DNA of 25,196 bases, taken from the NCBI GenBank assembly GCA_013288465.1, contig JABDBT010000024.1, positions 1 to 25,196 of the forward strand, in the 5' to 3' direction. Made by a program: the position numbers and the translations under genes. The notes beneath the pieces were generated by a model that saw nothing but the letters and a program-made list of their open reading frames with translations, made no database searches and was not told the origin of the DNA. Below are positions 1 through 7,705 of the stretch, piece by piece; within the stretch, counting starts at the first letter, position 1, and each line of letters starts with the position of its first letter. This stretch comes from Bacteroidota bacterium (GTDB lineage Bacteria; Bacteroidota; Bacteroidia; Sphingobacteriales; Sphingobacteriaceae).

Positions 1-101
1 CCTATGCCTACTATCTAAAAGAAAAAGACTTCAGTTTTGAAAGATTAAAAACTATAGTTCACTTTTATAATACAGGTGTATTTGACGTTAAAAAAAATTA
101 A
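1..101 (+). CDS. C-terminal fragment of an unidentified protein (truncated by window edge)
   Basis: An open frame enters from the left edge (first whole codon at base 3) and ends at TAA 99-101, giving about 32 residues rich in aromatic and charged amino acids (it contains KEKDFSFERL and HFYNTGVFDV). It has no start in the window and I do not recognise the family. It lies 252 bp upstream of the FkbH-like gene on the same strand, so it may belong to the same polysaccharide or acyl-transfer cluster, but that is inference from position only. A tail this short could also be a chance open frame. Confidence 0.45.
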   Translation, partial: YAYYLKEKDFSFERLKTIVHFYNTGVFDVKKN

Positions 102-353
102 CATTGGTAGAATATTTAAAAGTTTATTGAATATTTTAGAAGTGGCTATTAACGATAATTTTTGCTTTTTCTTCAATAATTTGCACATTATTAATGTTTT
201 AAACACCAGCCACATAGCGCTATAATATTTCCCAGTGGAAATTGTCGAAAACTCGGAACAAATGTGCCATAAGATTTGAGGAAAATGAAATTTTGAACCT
301 GAGGTTGTGAAATTTTTCGATAGTTTTATCTATCATTGACAAAATGATCATTC
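102..353. other. Intergenic region with no clear feature
   Basis: This is AT-rich leader sequence between the edge fragment and the FkbH-like gene. I saw only minor dyads: a 5-bp stem with a 4-nt loop near 227-240 and the 8-bp palindrome ATGATCAT just before the start. There is no convincing TAnnTTTG promoter, no RNA gene and no small ORF with codon structure. Confidence 0.4.
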
Positions 354-2081
354 ATGAAGATTTTTTCCCAGTTAAAGAAAAATTTAAAAAACGACTTTTC
401 AAACTTAACACCTGTTAAAGTTGCTTTACTGGGCGATACTGCCACGCAATTTTTAAACCAGGCGTTACGGGGTACGGGATTCGATCATGGTTTTGACCTG
501 CAAATTTGGGAGGCCGATTTCAATCAAATTGAACGACAAATATTTGACCCCACATCAGAGTTATATGAATTTGGCCCCGAACTGATCATTTTGTTTCGGT
601 CGTCACATAAATTAGTAAACAAATACAGTAAACTAAAACCGGAACTTTACAGCAGTTTTGCAGAAAGTCAGCTCGAGCAAATTGATAGCCTAAGTGCTGC
701 AATAAATAGTCGCTTACGTGCAAAAATTATTTACTATAACTACCCGGAAATAGATGATGCCGTATTTGGAAGCTATGCTAACAAGGTTGAACAATCGTTT
801 CTGTTTCAGCTGCGCAAGCTAAATTATGAGTTAATGGTTTATGCCGCTAAAACATCTAATTTTTATATCAGCGATATTTCAAGCATACAAAACCAGGTAG
901 GTAAACAAATCATGTTCCAGCCATCGGTTTATATTAATACCGAAATGGTTTTAAGCATTGATGTTTTGCCGCTGGTGGCAGCGCGCACGGTTGATCTGAT
1001 CGGATCAATGTATGGTAAGTTTAAAAAATGCCTCATTATTGACCTTGACAACACGATGTGGGGAGGCATAATTGGCGATGACGGATTGGAGAATATCCAA
1101 ATAGGAAGTTTAGGCATTGGAAAAGCATTTACCGAATTTCAGTATTGGGTAAAAAAGCTTAAAAACCGGGGTATCATCATTGCAATTTGCAGTAAAAATA
1201 CGGAAGCTATAGCCAAAGAGCCTTTTGAAAAACATCAGGACATGGTATTGCACCTGGATGATATCGCTGTGTTTATGGCCAACTGGGACAACAAGGCCGA
1301 TAATATTAAACAAATACAGGCAATTTTAAATATCGGGTTCGATTCAATTGTGTTTTTAGATGATAACCCATTTGAAAGAAATATGGTACGGGAAAATATA
1401 CCCGCTATAACCGTTCCCGAATTACCCGAGGACCCTGCCGACTACCTGGAATATTTATATACTTTAAATTTATTTGAAACCGTTTCGTTTTCGGGCGAAG
1501 ATGCCGGGCGGACAAAGCAATACCAGGTAGAAGCAAAACGCGCTGTTTTACAAACAGCATACACCAACGAAGATGACTTTTTAAAAAGTTTGAATATGCT
1601 GTCGCTGGTTGAGCCTTTTAATAAGTTTAATACCCCCAGGGTTGCCCAGCTTTCGCAACGGTCAAACCAGTTTAACTTACGCACGGTAAGATATACAGAA
1701 CAGGATATCGAATACCTTAGCCGCCAGGACGATACTTTTACCTATACTTTTACTTTAGAAGACAAGTTTGGCGATAACGGGTTGATTAGCGTAGTTATTT
1801 TGAAAAAGGAAGGTATTGATACCCTGTTTATTGATACCTGGCTCATGAGTTGCAGGGTACTAAAAAGAGGTATGGAAAATTTTATATTAAATACTATTGC
1901 CAATTTTGCAAAACAAAATGGCTATAGCTATTTAAAAGGAGAATATATTGCGACAGCAAAAAACGAAATGGTGAAAGACCATTATAAAAATCTTGGTTTT
2001 GCAGAAGCGCAAAACTATTGGATACTGGACGTTATAAATTATGAGCATAAACCAGGCTTCATCAATAAAAAAATAAATTAA
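354..2081 (+). CDS. FkbH-like HAD-family protein (glyceryl/acyl-ACP loading type, HAD subfamily IIIC)
   Basis: 575 residues with the three-part FkbH layout. An SGNH-like alpha/beta region covers about 20-200. The HAD core follows, with motif I DLDNT at 230-234 (Asp230, Asp232) followed by WGGIIGDDG, ICSKN with Cys279, and FLDDNPF at 334-340. A GNAT-like C-terminal region covers about 400-565 and contains SNQFNLRT. In characterised FkbH/OzmB-type enzymes this family moves a glyceryl unit from 1,3-bisphosphoglycerate onto an acyl carrier protein and removes the phosphate; Cys279 sits where the conserved catalytic Cys lies. A dedicated ACP starts 3 bp after the stop, which supports ACP loading. 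No polyketide synthase is visible here, so the product more likely feeds a surface glycan or lipid modification. Length matches the family. Function of this member is inferred. The ATG lacks a Shine-Dalgarno sequence, as usual for the phylum. Confidence 0.85.
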   Translation: MKIFSQLKKNLKNDFSNLTPVKVALLGDTATQFLNQALRGTGFDHGFDLQIWEADFNQIERQIFDPTSELYEFGPELIILFRSSHKLVNKYSKLKPELYSSFAESQLEQIDSLSAAINSRLRAKIIYYNYPEIDDAVFGSYANKVEQSFLFQLRKLNYELMVYAAKTSNFYISDISSIQNQVGKQIMFQPSVYINTEMVLSIDVLPLVAARTVDLIGSMYGKFKKCLIIDLDNTMWGGIIGDDGLENIQIGSLGIGKAFTEFQYWVKKLKNRGIIIAICSKNTEAIAKEPFEKHQDMVLHLDDIAVFMANWDNKADNIKQIQAILNIGFDSIVFLDDNPFERNMVRENIPAITVPELPEDPADYLEYLYTLNLFETVSFSGEDAGRTKQYQVEAKRAVLQTAYTNEDDFLKSLNMLSLVEPFNKFNTPRVAQLSQRSNQFNLRTVRYTEQDIEYLSRQDDTFTYTFTLEDKFGDNGLISVVILKKEGIDTLFIDTWLMSCRVLKRGMENFILNTIANFAKQNGYSYLKGEYIATAKNEMVKDHYKNLGFAEAQNYWILDVINYEHKPGFINKKIN

Positions 2082-2084
2082 AAA

Positions 2085-2324
2085 ATGGAAAGAGGCGAGA
2101 TCTTAAAAAAAGTGAATGATGTTTTTATAGATGTATTGGATAATGACACTATTGTTTTAACCGATGAAACCACCGCTGATGATGTGGAAGAATGGGACTC
2201 GCTTAACCACATTCAACTGGTAGTGGCTATTGAAAGGCAATTTAAGATCAGGTTTACCTCGCGCGAGATACAAAGCTGGAACAATGTTGGTGAAATGCTG
2301 GATTGTATTATTGCCAAAGGTTGA
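2085..2324 (+). CDS. Acyl carrier protein, partner of the FkbH-like protein
   Basis: 79 residues, the usual ACP size, with the phosphopantetheine attachment motif DSLNHIQL (Ser39) at the start of helix II and the acidic helices typical of the fold. It begins 3 bp after the FkbH-like stop, so the two are almost certainly co-transcribed and translationally coupled. In FkbH systems the ACP carries the glyceryl or other short acyl unit on its phosphopantetheine arm. It is not the fatty-acid synthesis ACP: the sequence is divergent and there is no fab gene nearby. Its last 17 bp overlap a convergent short ORF on the opposite strand. Confidence 0.9.
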   Translation: MERGEILKKVNDVFIDVLDNDTIVLTDETTADDVEEWDSLNHIQLVVAIERQFKIRFTSREIQSWNNVGEMLDCIIAKG

Positions 2325-2490
2325 GGAGTTGCTTATCAATATCTTCGTTACTCATCTTTGTCTTGATCTTACCTCGTAATGATGATAAATTTGCAGGTTT
2401 CTTTAATATTTTAATAATATTAAGGTCTTCCAGGGCTTTCAGTAGCTTATAAGCTTTTGGATTGGTCAGCTCTATTACAAGGGTTTTCAT
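2308..2490 (-). CDS. Short antitoxin-like hypothetical protein, orphan and possibly C-terminally truncated
   Basis: 60 residues beginning MKTLVIELTNPKAYKLLKAL and ending in a charged segment with SNEDIDKQLLNLWQ. From memory this resembles a family of short Bacteroidota proteins (beta strand, then helix, then an acidic helix) often found upstream of small toxins; I cannot verify the match here. Those relatives usually end in something like RNEWERDI, whereas this one stops early, overlapping the 3' end of the convergent ACP gene by 17 bp, so it may have lost its tail. No toxin gene follows. It is convergent to the ACP and divergent from the protease gene. A TAAATTTG element just upstream supports expression. 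It could also be an unrelated hypothetical gene. Confidence 0.55.
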   Translation of the reverse strand: MKTLVIELTNPKAYKLLKALEDLNIIKILKKPANLSSLRGKIKTKMSNEDIDKQLLNLWQ

Positions 2491-2515
2491 TGTTTTTTAT
2501 CTATTAACGAATATA

Positions 2516-2523
2516 CAAATTTA
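2516..2523 (-). promoter_or_regulatory. Candidate -7 promoter element for the antitoxin-like gene
   Basis: Read on the minus strand this is TAAATTTG, an exact match to the Bacteroidota -7 consensus TAnnTTTG, 25 bp before the ATG. No good -33 TTG lies at the expected 19-21 bp spacing, so the call is tentative in AT-rich DNA. Confidence 0.35.
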
Positions 2524-2656
2524 AAAAACTATCCTCAAACCATGTATTTGCCAAATTTGGCTAAAGCCACTACTTATTTATAGCCTTCTTATTTTCAACT
2601 TTATCCTTAATGATTAGAATAAAACCTCATATTTTAGTAAATCTCAATAGCTTTTT

Positions 2657-3475
2657 ATGAAAAAGACTTTGTTATTTCTTCTTTTGTTTTCTCCATGCTG
2701 TTTAAAGGCACAAAACGCTCATCTTCTTGATACAATAATATCTCAAAGCTTTCGAATTAGGGTTGAATTAAAAGACAGTTTAGGAAGATATAGAGAAAAT
2801 TGGGGAATGGGGCTGTTATTAAATAATAAATATTTAGCCACATGTTATCATGTTATTTATGGAGCTGATTCTCATTATAAAGTTCAAAAAATACAATTAT
2901 ATTATAGTAAAGGTGACGGCAACGAAAACCCCATATACGATTCAATAGAACTAACTCCAAATTTTCAGATTACTAAGAATCAGTATGATTTTTCGAAACA
3001 TGTATATAATAAGGATGATTGGACAACTGATATTATTGTTTTAAAACTTCAAAAACCATTAAATAAAGGACATTTCAAAATTTTGAATCATAAACCAGAT
3101 CGAGGTGATAAAACTTATTGTGTAGGAAATTATATAGATACAATTGACAACATGCCCCAGATGTTTTTACGAGAAGAGCGTTCTTACTATTTCACGGTTT
3201 ACACTCAACCTGAGCCTTATTCCCAAGAAGTATTTGTTGCTTGTATTGGAAATATAAAAGAAGGATTCTCGGGAGGTCCATTATATAATGTTTATGGTGA
3301 AGTAATTGGATTAATTACTTCAGGTTGGAAAGAAATCCCTTCTCGTAAATTAGGTTTAATAAAGGATGTCGATTATGATAAGGTTGTTGACGAATATAAA
3401 AACGGAAAAAGAATTTTTTCAGCATTAAATATTTTTTTTGTTATGGGTAAATATTTAAAGGGATATGTAGAATAA
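2657..3475 (+). CDS. Secreted trypsin-like serine protease (S1/HtrA-like fold)
   Basis: 272 residues. The N-terminal signal peptide runs MKKTLLFLLLFSPCCLKA with probable cleavage near residue 18-19. The chymotrypsin-like triad is visible: His65 in ATCYHVIYG, Asp125 in TTDIIVLKL, and Ser205 in GFSGGPLYN, followed by GEVIGLITSG. Spacing fits a compact S1 domain; there is no PDZ domain and no T9SS C-terminal sorting domain, so the enzyme is probably periplasmic or released. The substrate cannot be told. The gene is much more AT-rich than its neighbours and uses A/T-ending codons, which suggests horizontal acquisition. It stands alone, divergent from the antitoxin-like gene and 235 bp ahead of pyrG. 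Proteases of this type are sometimes accessory or defence-associated, but nothing here shows that. Confidence 0.8.
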   Translation: MKKTLLFLLLFSPCCLKAQNAHLLDTIISQSFRIRVELKDSLGRYRENWGMGLLLNNKYLATCYHVIYGADSHYKVQKIQLYYSKGDGNENPIYDSIELTPNFQITKNQYDFSKHVYNKDDWTTDIIVLKLQKPLNKGHFKILNHKPDRGDKTYCVGNYIDTIDNMPQMFLREERSYYFTVYTQPEPYSQEVFVACIGNIKEGFSGGPLYNVYGEVIGLITSGWKEIPSRKLGLIKDVDYDKVVDEYKNGKRIFSALNIFFVMGKYLKGYVE

Positions 3476-3643
3476 TACCCGCCATTAGCGATATTCCAAT
3501 ACCCACCTCAATTATATCCATATCAGATTTGCAACCCGCAGGCTAAATAAACTTAACCAAATACAACCACTATAACATCTGCAATTTCACCTACTTCAAC
3601 TTCAAACCTTTTCAACAAATCCAACCAATCCCAAAAATTTTCC

Positions 3644-3651
3644 TACTTTTG
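3644..3651 (+). promoter_or_regulatory. Candidate -7 promoter element for pyrG-yidC
   Basis: TACTTTTG is an exact match to the Bacteroidota TAnnTTTG element, 59 bp before the pyrG ATG, which would give a 5' leader of about 50 nt. The -33 region is weak (no clear TTTG at 19-21 bp spacing). Confidence 0.5.
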
Positions 3652-3710
3652 TATCCCGTACACAAACAATTAGTATCGGCCTAAAAACCGCTGCTAAATT
3701 CAACAAAATC

Positions 3711-5321
3711 ATGACCAAATACATATTTGTTACGGGCGGTGTTACCTCGTCGTTAGGCAAGGGCATTATATCAGCTTCATTAGCCAAGCTATTGCAGGCA
3801 CGCGGTTACAGTGTAACCATCCAAAAATTTGATCCTTATATTAATATCGATCCCGGAACATTAAACCCGTACGAACATGGCGAATGTTATGTTACCGAAG
3901 ACGGCGCCGAAACCGACCTCGACCTGGGCCATTACGAGCGTTTTTTAAACACGCCAACTTCAAAAGCCAATAACATTACCACCGGCCGCATTTACCAAAA
4001 TGTGATCAATAAAGAACGCGAAGGCGCTTTTTTGGGTAAAACCGTGCAGGTTGTTCCGCATATTACAGATGAGATAAAAAGGAATATCCGCATATTGGGC
4101 GAAAACGGGCAATATGATATTGTAATAACCGAATTGGGCGGCACTGTAGGCGATATCGAATCATTACCTTATATTGAAGCGGTTAGGCAATTCAGGTGGG
4201 AGGTAGGCTCGGGCAACTCATTAGTTATACATTTAACGCTGATCCCTTTTTTAGCTGCCGCCGGCGAATTAAAAACCAAACCCACCCAGCACTCGGTAAA
4301 GATGTTATTGGAGTATGGCATACAGCCGGATATACTGGTTTGCCGTACCGAACATCACCTTAACCAGGACATCCGTAAAAAAATCGCTTTATTTTGTAAC
4401 GTAGGGGTAGGCGCCGTTGTCGAATCAATAGACGCGTCAACCATATATGATGTGCCTTTGCTAATGTTAAAAGAGCACCTGGATAAAACGGTATTAGCCA
4501 AATTAAAACTGCCGCATAAAAATGAGCCTAACCTGGATAGCTGGAAGGACTTTTTAGGCCGTTTAAAAAACCCTACGTCAGATGTGCGCATTGGCCTGGT
4601 AGGTAAATACGTTGAACTGCCTGATGCTTATAAATCGATCATCGAATCATTTATACACGCGGGCGCCAAAAACGAATGTAAGGTAAGGGTTGAATATATC
4701 CCGTCAGAAAAATTAACCCCCGGCAACGCTGTCGAAAGGCTACAGGGCCTGCATGGCGTTTTAGTTGCGCCGGGCTTTGGCGAGCGTGGTTTTGAAGGCA
4801 AGATAGAGGCTATACGTTATGTACGCGAAAATAATATACCGTTCTTTGGTATTTGTTTGGGTATGCAATGTGCTGTGGTTGAGTTTGGCCGTAATGTTTT
4901 GGGGCTTACAGATGCCAGCAGCACCGAAATGAACCCGGATACACCTAACCCGGTTATAGCGATGATGGAGGAGCAGAAAAAGATTGTTAATAAAGGCGGC
5001 ACCATGCGTTTGGGCGCTTATGCCTGCGAGATAAAAAAGGGAAGCAAGGCAGCCCAAATATACGGTAAAACCAGTATCAGCGAACGCCACAGGCACCGTT
5101 ATGAATTTAATAACGCGTACCTAAAAGACTACGAAAAAGCCGGTTTAATACCCTCTGGCTTTAACCCCGAGAATAATTTAGTGGAGATTGTTGAATTAAA
5201 AAATCACCCGTTTTTTGTGGGCGCGCAGTTCCACCCCGAATTAAAATCAACAGTTGCTAATCCGCATCCACTTTTTATTAACTTTGTCGCCGCTTCGCTG
5301 GCTTATGCCCGCAAGAAATAG
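3711..5321 (+). CDS. pyrG: CTP synthase
   Basis: 536 residues, close to the usual length of about 540. This cytoplasmic enzyme makes CTP from UTP, ATP and glutamine, the last step of de novo pyrimidine nucleotide synthesis. The N-terminal synthetase domain opens with [16 protein letters not shown] (ATP-binding loop) and carries the [24 protein letters not shown] signature near 55-80. The C-terminal class I glutamine amidotransferase domain has the nucleophile Cys382 in [10 protein letters not shown] and the His508/Glu510 pair in QFHPELKS. The HRHRYEFNN segment typical of CTP synthases is present near 465. It is the first gene of an operon with yidC, which follows 25 bp later, and a TAnnTTTG promoter candidate lies upstream. 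All key residues are intact. Confidence 0.98.
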   Translation: MTKYIFVTGGVTSSLGKGIISASLAKLLQARGYSVTIQKFDPYINIDPGTLNPYEHGECYVTEDGAETDLDLGHYERFLNTPTSKANNITTGRIYQNVINKEREGAFLGKTVQVVPHITDEIKRNIRILGENGQYDIVITELGGTVGDIESLPYIEAVRQFRWEVGSGNSLVIHLTLIPFLAAAGELKTKPTQHSVKMLLEYGIQPDILVCRTEHHLNQDIRKKIALFCNVGVGAVVESIDASTIYDVPLLMLKEHLDKTVLAKLKLPHKNEPNLDSWKDFLGRLKNPTSDVRIGLVGKYVELPDAYKSIIESFIHAGAKNECKVRVEYIPSEKLTPGNAVERLQGLHGVLVAPGFGERGFEGKIEAIRYVRENNIPFFGICLGMQCAVVEFGRNVLGLTDASSTEMNPDTPNPVIAMMEEQKKIVNKGGTMRLGAYACEIKKGSKAAQIYGKTSISERHRHRYEFNNAYLKDYEKAGLIPSGFNPENNLVEIVELKNHPFFVGAQFHPELKSTVANPHPLFINFVAASLAYARKK

Positions 5322-5346
5322 AATAATATAGTACGATACATACATA

Positions 5347-7173
5347 ATGGATAAAAATACGTTTACAGGAATGTTCCTGATCATGCTCATCATAGCCGGC
5401 TCGGTTTATTTTTTAAAGCCGTCGCCAGCTGAGCTGCAAAAAGAGAGGTTAGTACAACATAACGACTCATTAAAAAAAGCAGGCATAACCCCCGTTGCTG
5501 CTACTGCTAAAGCAGATACTTCTAAAATAGCTAAAACTGTTGTTGATACAGCCGCCTTAAAAAGCCCGTTTGGCGCTTCATTAAATGGCAGCGAAAAACT
5601 GATTACGCTGGAGAATAAAGATATCCGCGTTAAATTAAGCACCAAAGGAGGCCGCATTTGCTCGGTTGAATTAAAGGACTATAAAACTTTTGATAAAAAG
5701 CCGCTGATATTATTTGATGGCGAACAAAACAAGTTTGGATTTAGCTTTGCCGCAGGCGTTGCCAATGTAAATACTAACGACAGGTATTTTACACCAAGCG
5801 CTACAGGTTTACAGGTTACCGGGGCCGATTCGGCCTCAATTACCATGCGTTTAAGTTACAATGCCACACAGTATATTGATTATGTATATACGTTAAAAGG
5901 CGATGGCTACAAAGTTGGTTTAACCATTAAGCCAATGGGGCTTGATAATGTAATTGCTAATAGCAGCAGCATTAACCTTGATTGGGAAACAAGCTTACGC
6001 AGACTTGAAAAAAGCGCCTCGCTCGATCACCAGTATTCATACATTGGATATTTTGACAATGAAAGCAAGTATGACTATTTTGGCGATACAAAGGATGATC
6101 AGAAGGATATTAAGGACAAAAAAGTTCAATGGCTAACGTTTAAACAGCATTTCTTTTCAAGTGTGCTGCTTTCAAAAGATGGCTTTTCTAAATCAAGCTT
6201 TGCAGTAAGTACTGATACTGCAGATCATGCTGACATTAAACAGCTTAAAGCTAACCTGGTATTAGCGCGTAGCGCAGATGGAACATTCCCGCTTGACTTT
6301 TATTTTAGCCCCAATCGGTTTAAAATATTAGAGGCGCAGGGCCATAGCCTTGAGAAACAGATCTATTTTGGTTGGGGCCCGTTAAAATACATTAATCGTT
6401 GGGCGGTATGGCCGGTATTTGTGGTGTTGACCCAAACTAACTGGAACTATGGTATAATTATATTGTTATTAACCATCATCCTTAAATTGGTATTATCGCC
6501 GCTTACCTACAAGTCATATCTATCAATGGCCAAAATGCGGGTTTTAAAGCCCGAGATGGACGAAATTAAGGCAAAAGTAGGTGAGGATAATCCAACTTTA
6601 TTGCAGCAGGAATATCTCAAGCTCTATAAAAAAGCCGGGGTTAATCCTTTAGGTGGGTGCTTGCCTTTATTGATACAAATGCCTATTGTTATCGCGTTCT
6701 TCCGCTTTTTCCCGGGCTTATTTGAGCTGCGCGGGCAAAGCTTTTTGTGGATGCATGATTTATCAACTTATGATTCATTTATAAACTTTGGTTTTAGCAT
6801 TCCTTTTATTGGCGACCACTTAAGTTTAATGTGCGTATTGATGACTATTTCTACGCTGATATACACCTACTTTAATAACCAGATATCAGGCGTAAGCGGG
6901 CAAATGAAATACATAGGGTACATTACACCTGTTATTTTCCTGGGTGCTTTGAACGGTTACCCGGCAGGTTTAAATTATTATTACTTTTTGGCTAACATGT
7001 TAACTTTTGCGCAGCAATATATTATCCGCCTGATGGTTGATGATAAAAAAATTCACGCGCAGATACAGGAAAATAAAAAGAAACCCGAGGACAAAAAGAA
7101 AAAATCAGGCTTCGCCGCTAAAATGGAAGAGATGATGCGTAATCAACAGCAAATACAGGCGAAGAAGAAGTGA
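5347..7173 (+). CDS. yidC: Membrane protein insertase YidC/Oxa1 family
   Basis: 608 residues, the size of YidC in Bacteroidota. An N-terminal membrane helix (about 6-23) is followed by a large periplasmic beta domain (about 40-335). The conserved insertase core covers about 345-565 and includes WNYGIIILLLTIILKLVLSP, GVNPLGGCLPLLIQMPIVIA with the hydrophilic-groove region, and later transmembrane helices ending near NMLTFAQQYIIR. The tail (about 570-608) is strongly basic with many lysines, as expected for ribosome contact. YidC inserts and folds inner-membrane proteins alone or with SecYEG. It sits 25 bp after pyrG and is followed by a strong hairpin terminator, so the operon ends here. Confidence 0.97.
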   Translation: MDKNTFTGMFLIMLIIAGSVYFLKPSPAELQKERLVQHNDSLKKAGITPVAATAKADTSKIAKTVVDTAALKSPFGASLNGSEKLITLENKDIRVKLSTKGGRICSVELKDYKTFDKKPLILFDGEQNKFGFSFAAGVANVNTNDRYFTPSATGLQVTGADSASITMRLSYNATQYIDYVYTLKGDGYKVGLTIKPMGLDNVIANSSSINLDWETSLRRLEKSASLDHQYSYIGYFDNESKYDYFGDTKDDQKDIKDKKVQWLTFKQHFFSSVLLSKDGFSKSSFAVSTDTADHADIKQLKANLVLARSADGTFPLDFYFSPNRFKILEAQGHSLEKQIYFGWGPLKYINRWAVWPVFVVLTQTNWNYGIIILLLTIILKLVLSPLTYKSYLSMAKMRVLKPEMDEIKAKVGEDNPTLLQQEYLKLYKKAGVNPLGGCLPLLIQMPIVIAFFRFFPGLFELRGQSFLWMHDLSTYDSFINFGFSIPFIGDHLSLMCVLMTISTLIYTYFNNQISGVSGQMKYIGYITPVIFLGALNGYPAGLNYYYFLANMLTFAQQYIIRLMVDDKKIHAQIQENKKKPEDKKKKSGFAAKMEEMMRNQQQIQAKKK

Positions 7174-7175
7174 GG

Positions 7176-7210
7176 TTAGTGATTAGACATTAGTTGATTG
7201 GTGATTAGGC
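7176..7210. repeat. Imperfect direct repeat TTAGTGATTAGAC / TTGGTGATTAGGC
   Basis: Two 13-nt copies differing at two positions lie at 7176-7188 and 7198-7210 (22-nt period), immediately after yidC. Similar 'gtgattag' microrepeats occur as intergenic filler in Bacteroidota. No function can be assigned. Confidence 0.4.
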
Positions 7211-7220
7211 TTGTCAATTT

Positions 7221-7259
7221 AAAAAGACCATGTTCAAGTATTTGAATGTGGTCTTTTTA
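7221..7259 (+). terminator. Rho-independent terminator after yidC
   Basis: AAAAAGACCA (7221-7230) pairs perfectly with TGGTCTTTTT (7249-7258). A 2-nt internal mismatch follows, then a further 5-bp TTCAA/TTGAA stem closes a short loop. The right arm ends in a T-run. Its A-tract and T-tract symmetry would also let it work on the opposite strand. Confidence 0.85.
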
Positions 7260-7326
7260 TTTGCAGATCATTTGGTTTTGAACGGTGGTTGGGATTTTCC
7301 TGGTAGGAAGCCCACCAAAGAGCGTT

Positions 7327-7452
7327 GTCGTTGCGAGGAGCGTTGTGGCTGGTGGGTAAGGGCGACGCGGCAATCTCGTCACTTTATTAACCGCGCGACG
7401 AGGTTGCTTCGGCCTGTCACCGCACAAACCCGGGCAAGTGCCTCGCAATGAC
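7327..7452. repeat. REP-like nested palindromic element
   Basis: The outer arms are GTCGTTGCGAGG (7327-7338) and CCTCGCAATGAC (7441-7452), complementary except for one position. Inner arms GCAATCTCGTC (7370-7380) and GACGAGGTTGC (7397-7407) match at 10 of 11 positions around a 16-nt loop. It is GC-richer than the flanks. The GTCATTGCGAGG...CCTCGCAATGAC ends match a well-known type of dispersed intergenic repeat in Bacteroidota and other phyla, which I recognise from memory. It would fold into a two-level cruciform. Such repeats are thought to be spread by REP-associated (RAYT-like) transposases in trans; none is encoded here. Confidence 0.75.
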
Positions 7453-7705
7453 ACAGTTGTTAGGGTAGTGACAGAATATTGAAAGGTGTGCGGACTTTTA
7501 TGTTCCAATAAAATGAGTTTAAATGCTCGTACGTAAAATATATAAGCCTTCCAATTGCTAAAATCATGTTTGTTTATTTCAGATATAAATTGTTTATATT
7601 CACTTATAATTTAATGTTTCACGCTATTAATTGATAGTTGAAATATTGAAGCGTATTCCAGCTACCTATTGTCAGTTTTTTTGGTTAACCCTAAAATTAA
7701 AAAAT

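Larger units (their letters stand above)
7174..7705. other. Gene-free spacer between yidC and the TPR gene
   Basis: This 532-bp gap holds, in order: a pair of imperfect direct repeats (7176-7210), the yidC terminator hairpin (7221-7259), and a REP-like nested inverted repeat (7327-7452). From 7453 to 7705 I see only AT-rich sequence with no clear promoter match. The open frames across 7230-7508 on both strands translate the palindromic repeat and have no protein-like features. Confidence 0.6.

Noticed and set aside
2550..2561. 12-bp palindrome GCCAAATTTGGC upstream of the protease
   Set aside because: AT-rich palindromes of this length are expected several times by chance in the window, and it fits no promoter spacing.
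4355..5096. Several minus-strand open frames of 62-111 codons inside pyrG
   Set aside because: They are antisense shadows of a highly conserved coding sequence, with no protein-like pattern and no promoter.
7230..7508. Open frames on both strands (73 and 83 codons) after yidC
   Set aside because: They run through the terminator and the REP-like palindrome, have Arg/Cys-rich translations without domain features, and mirror each other across the repeat.
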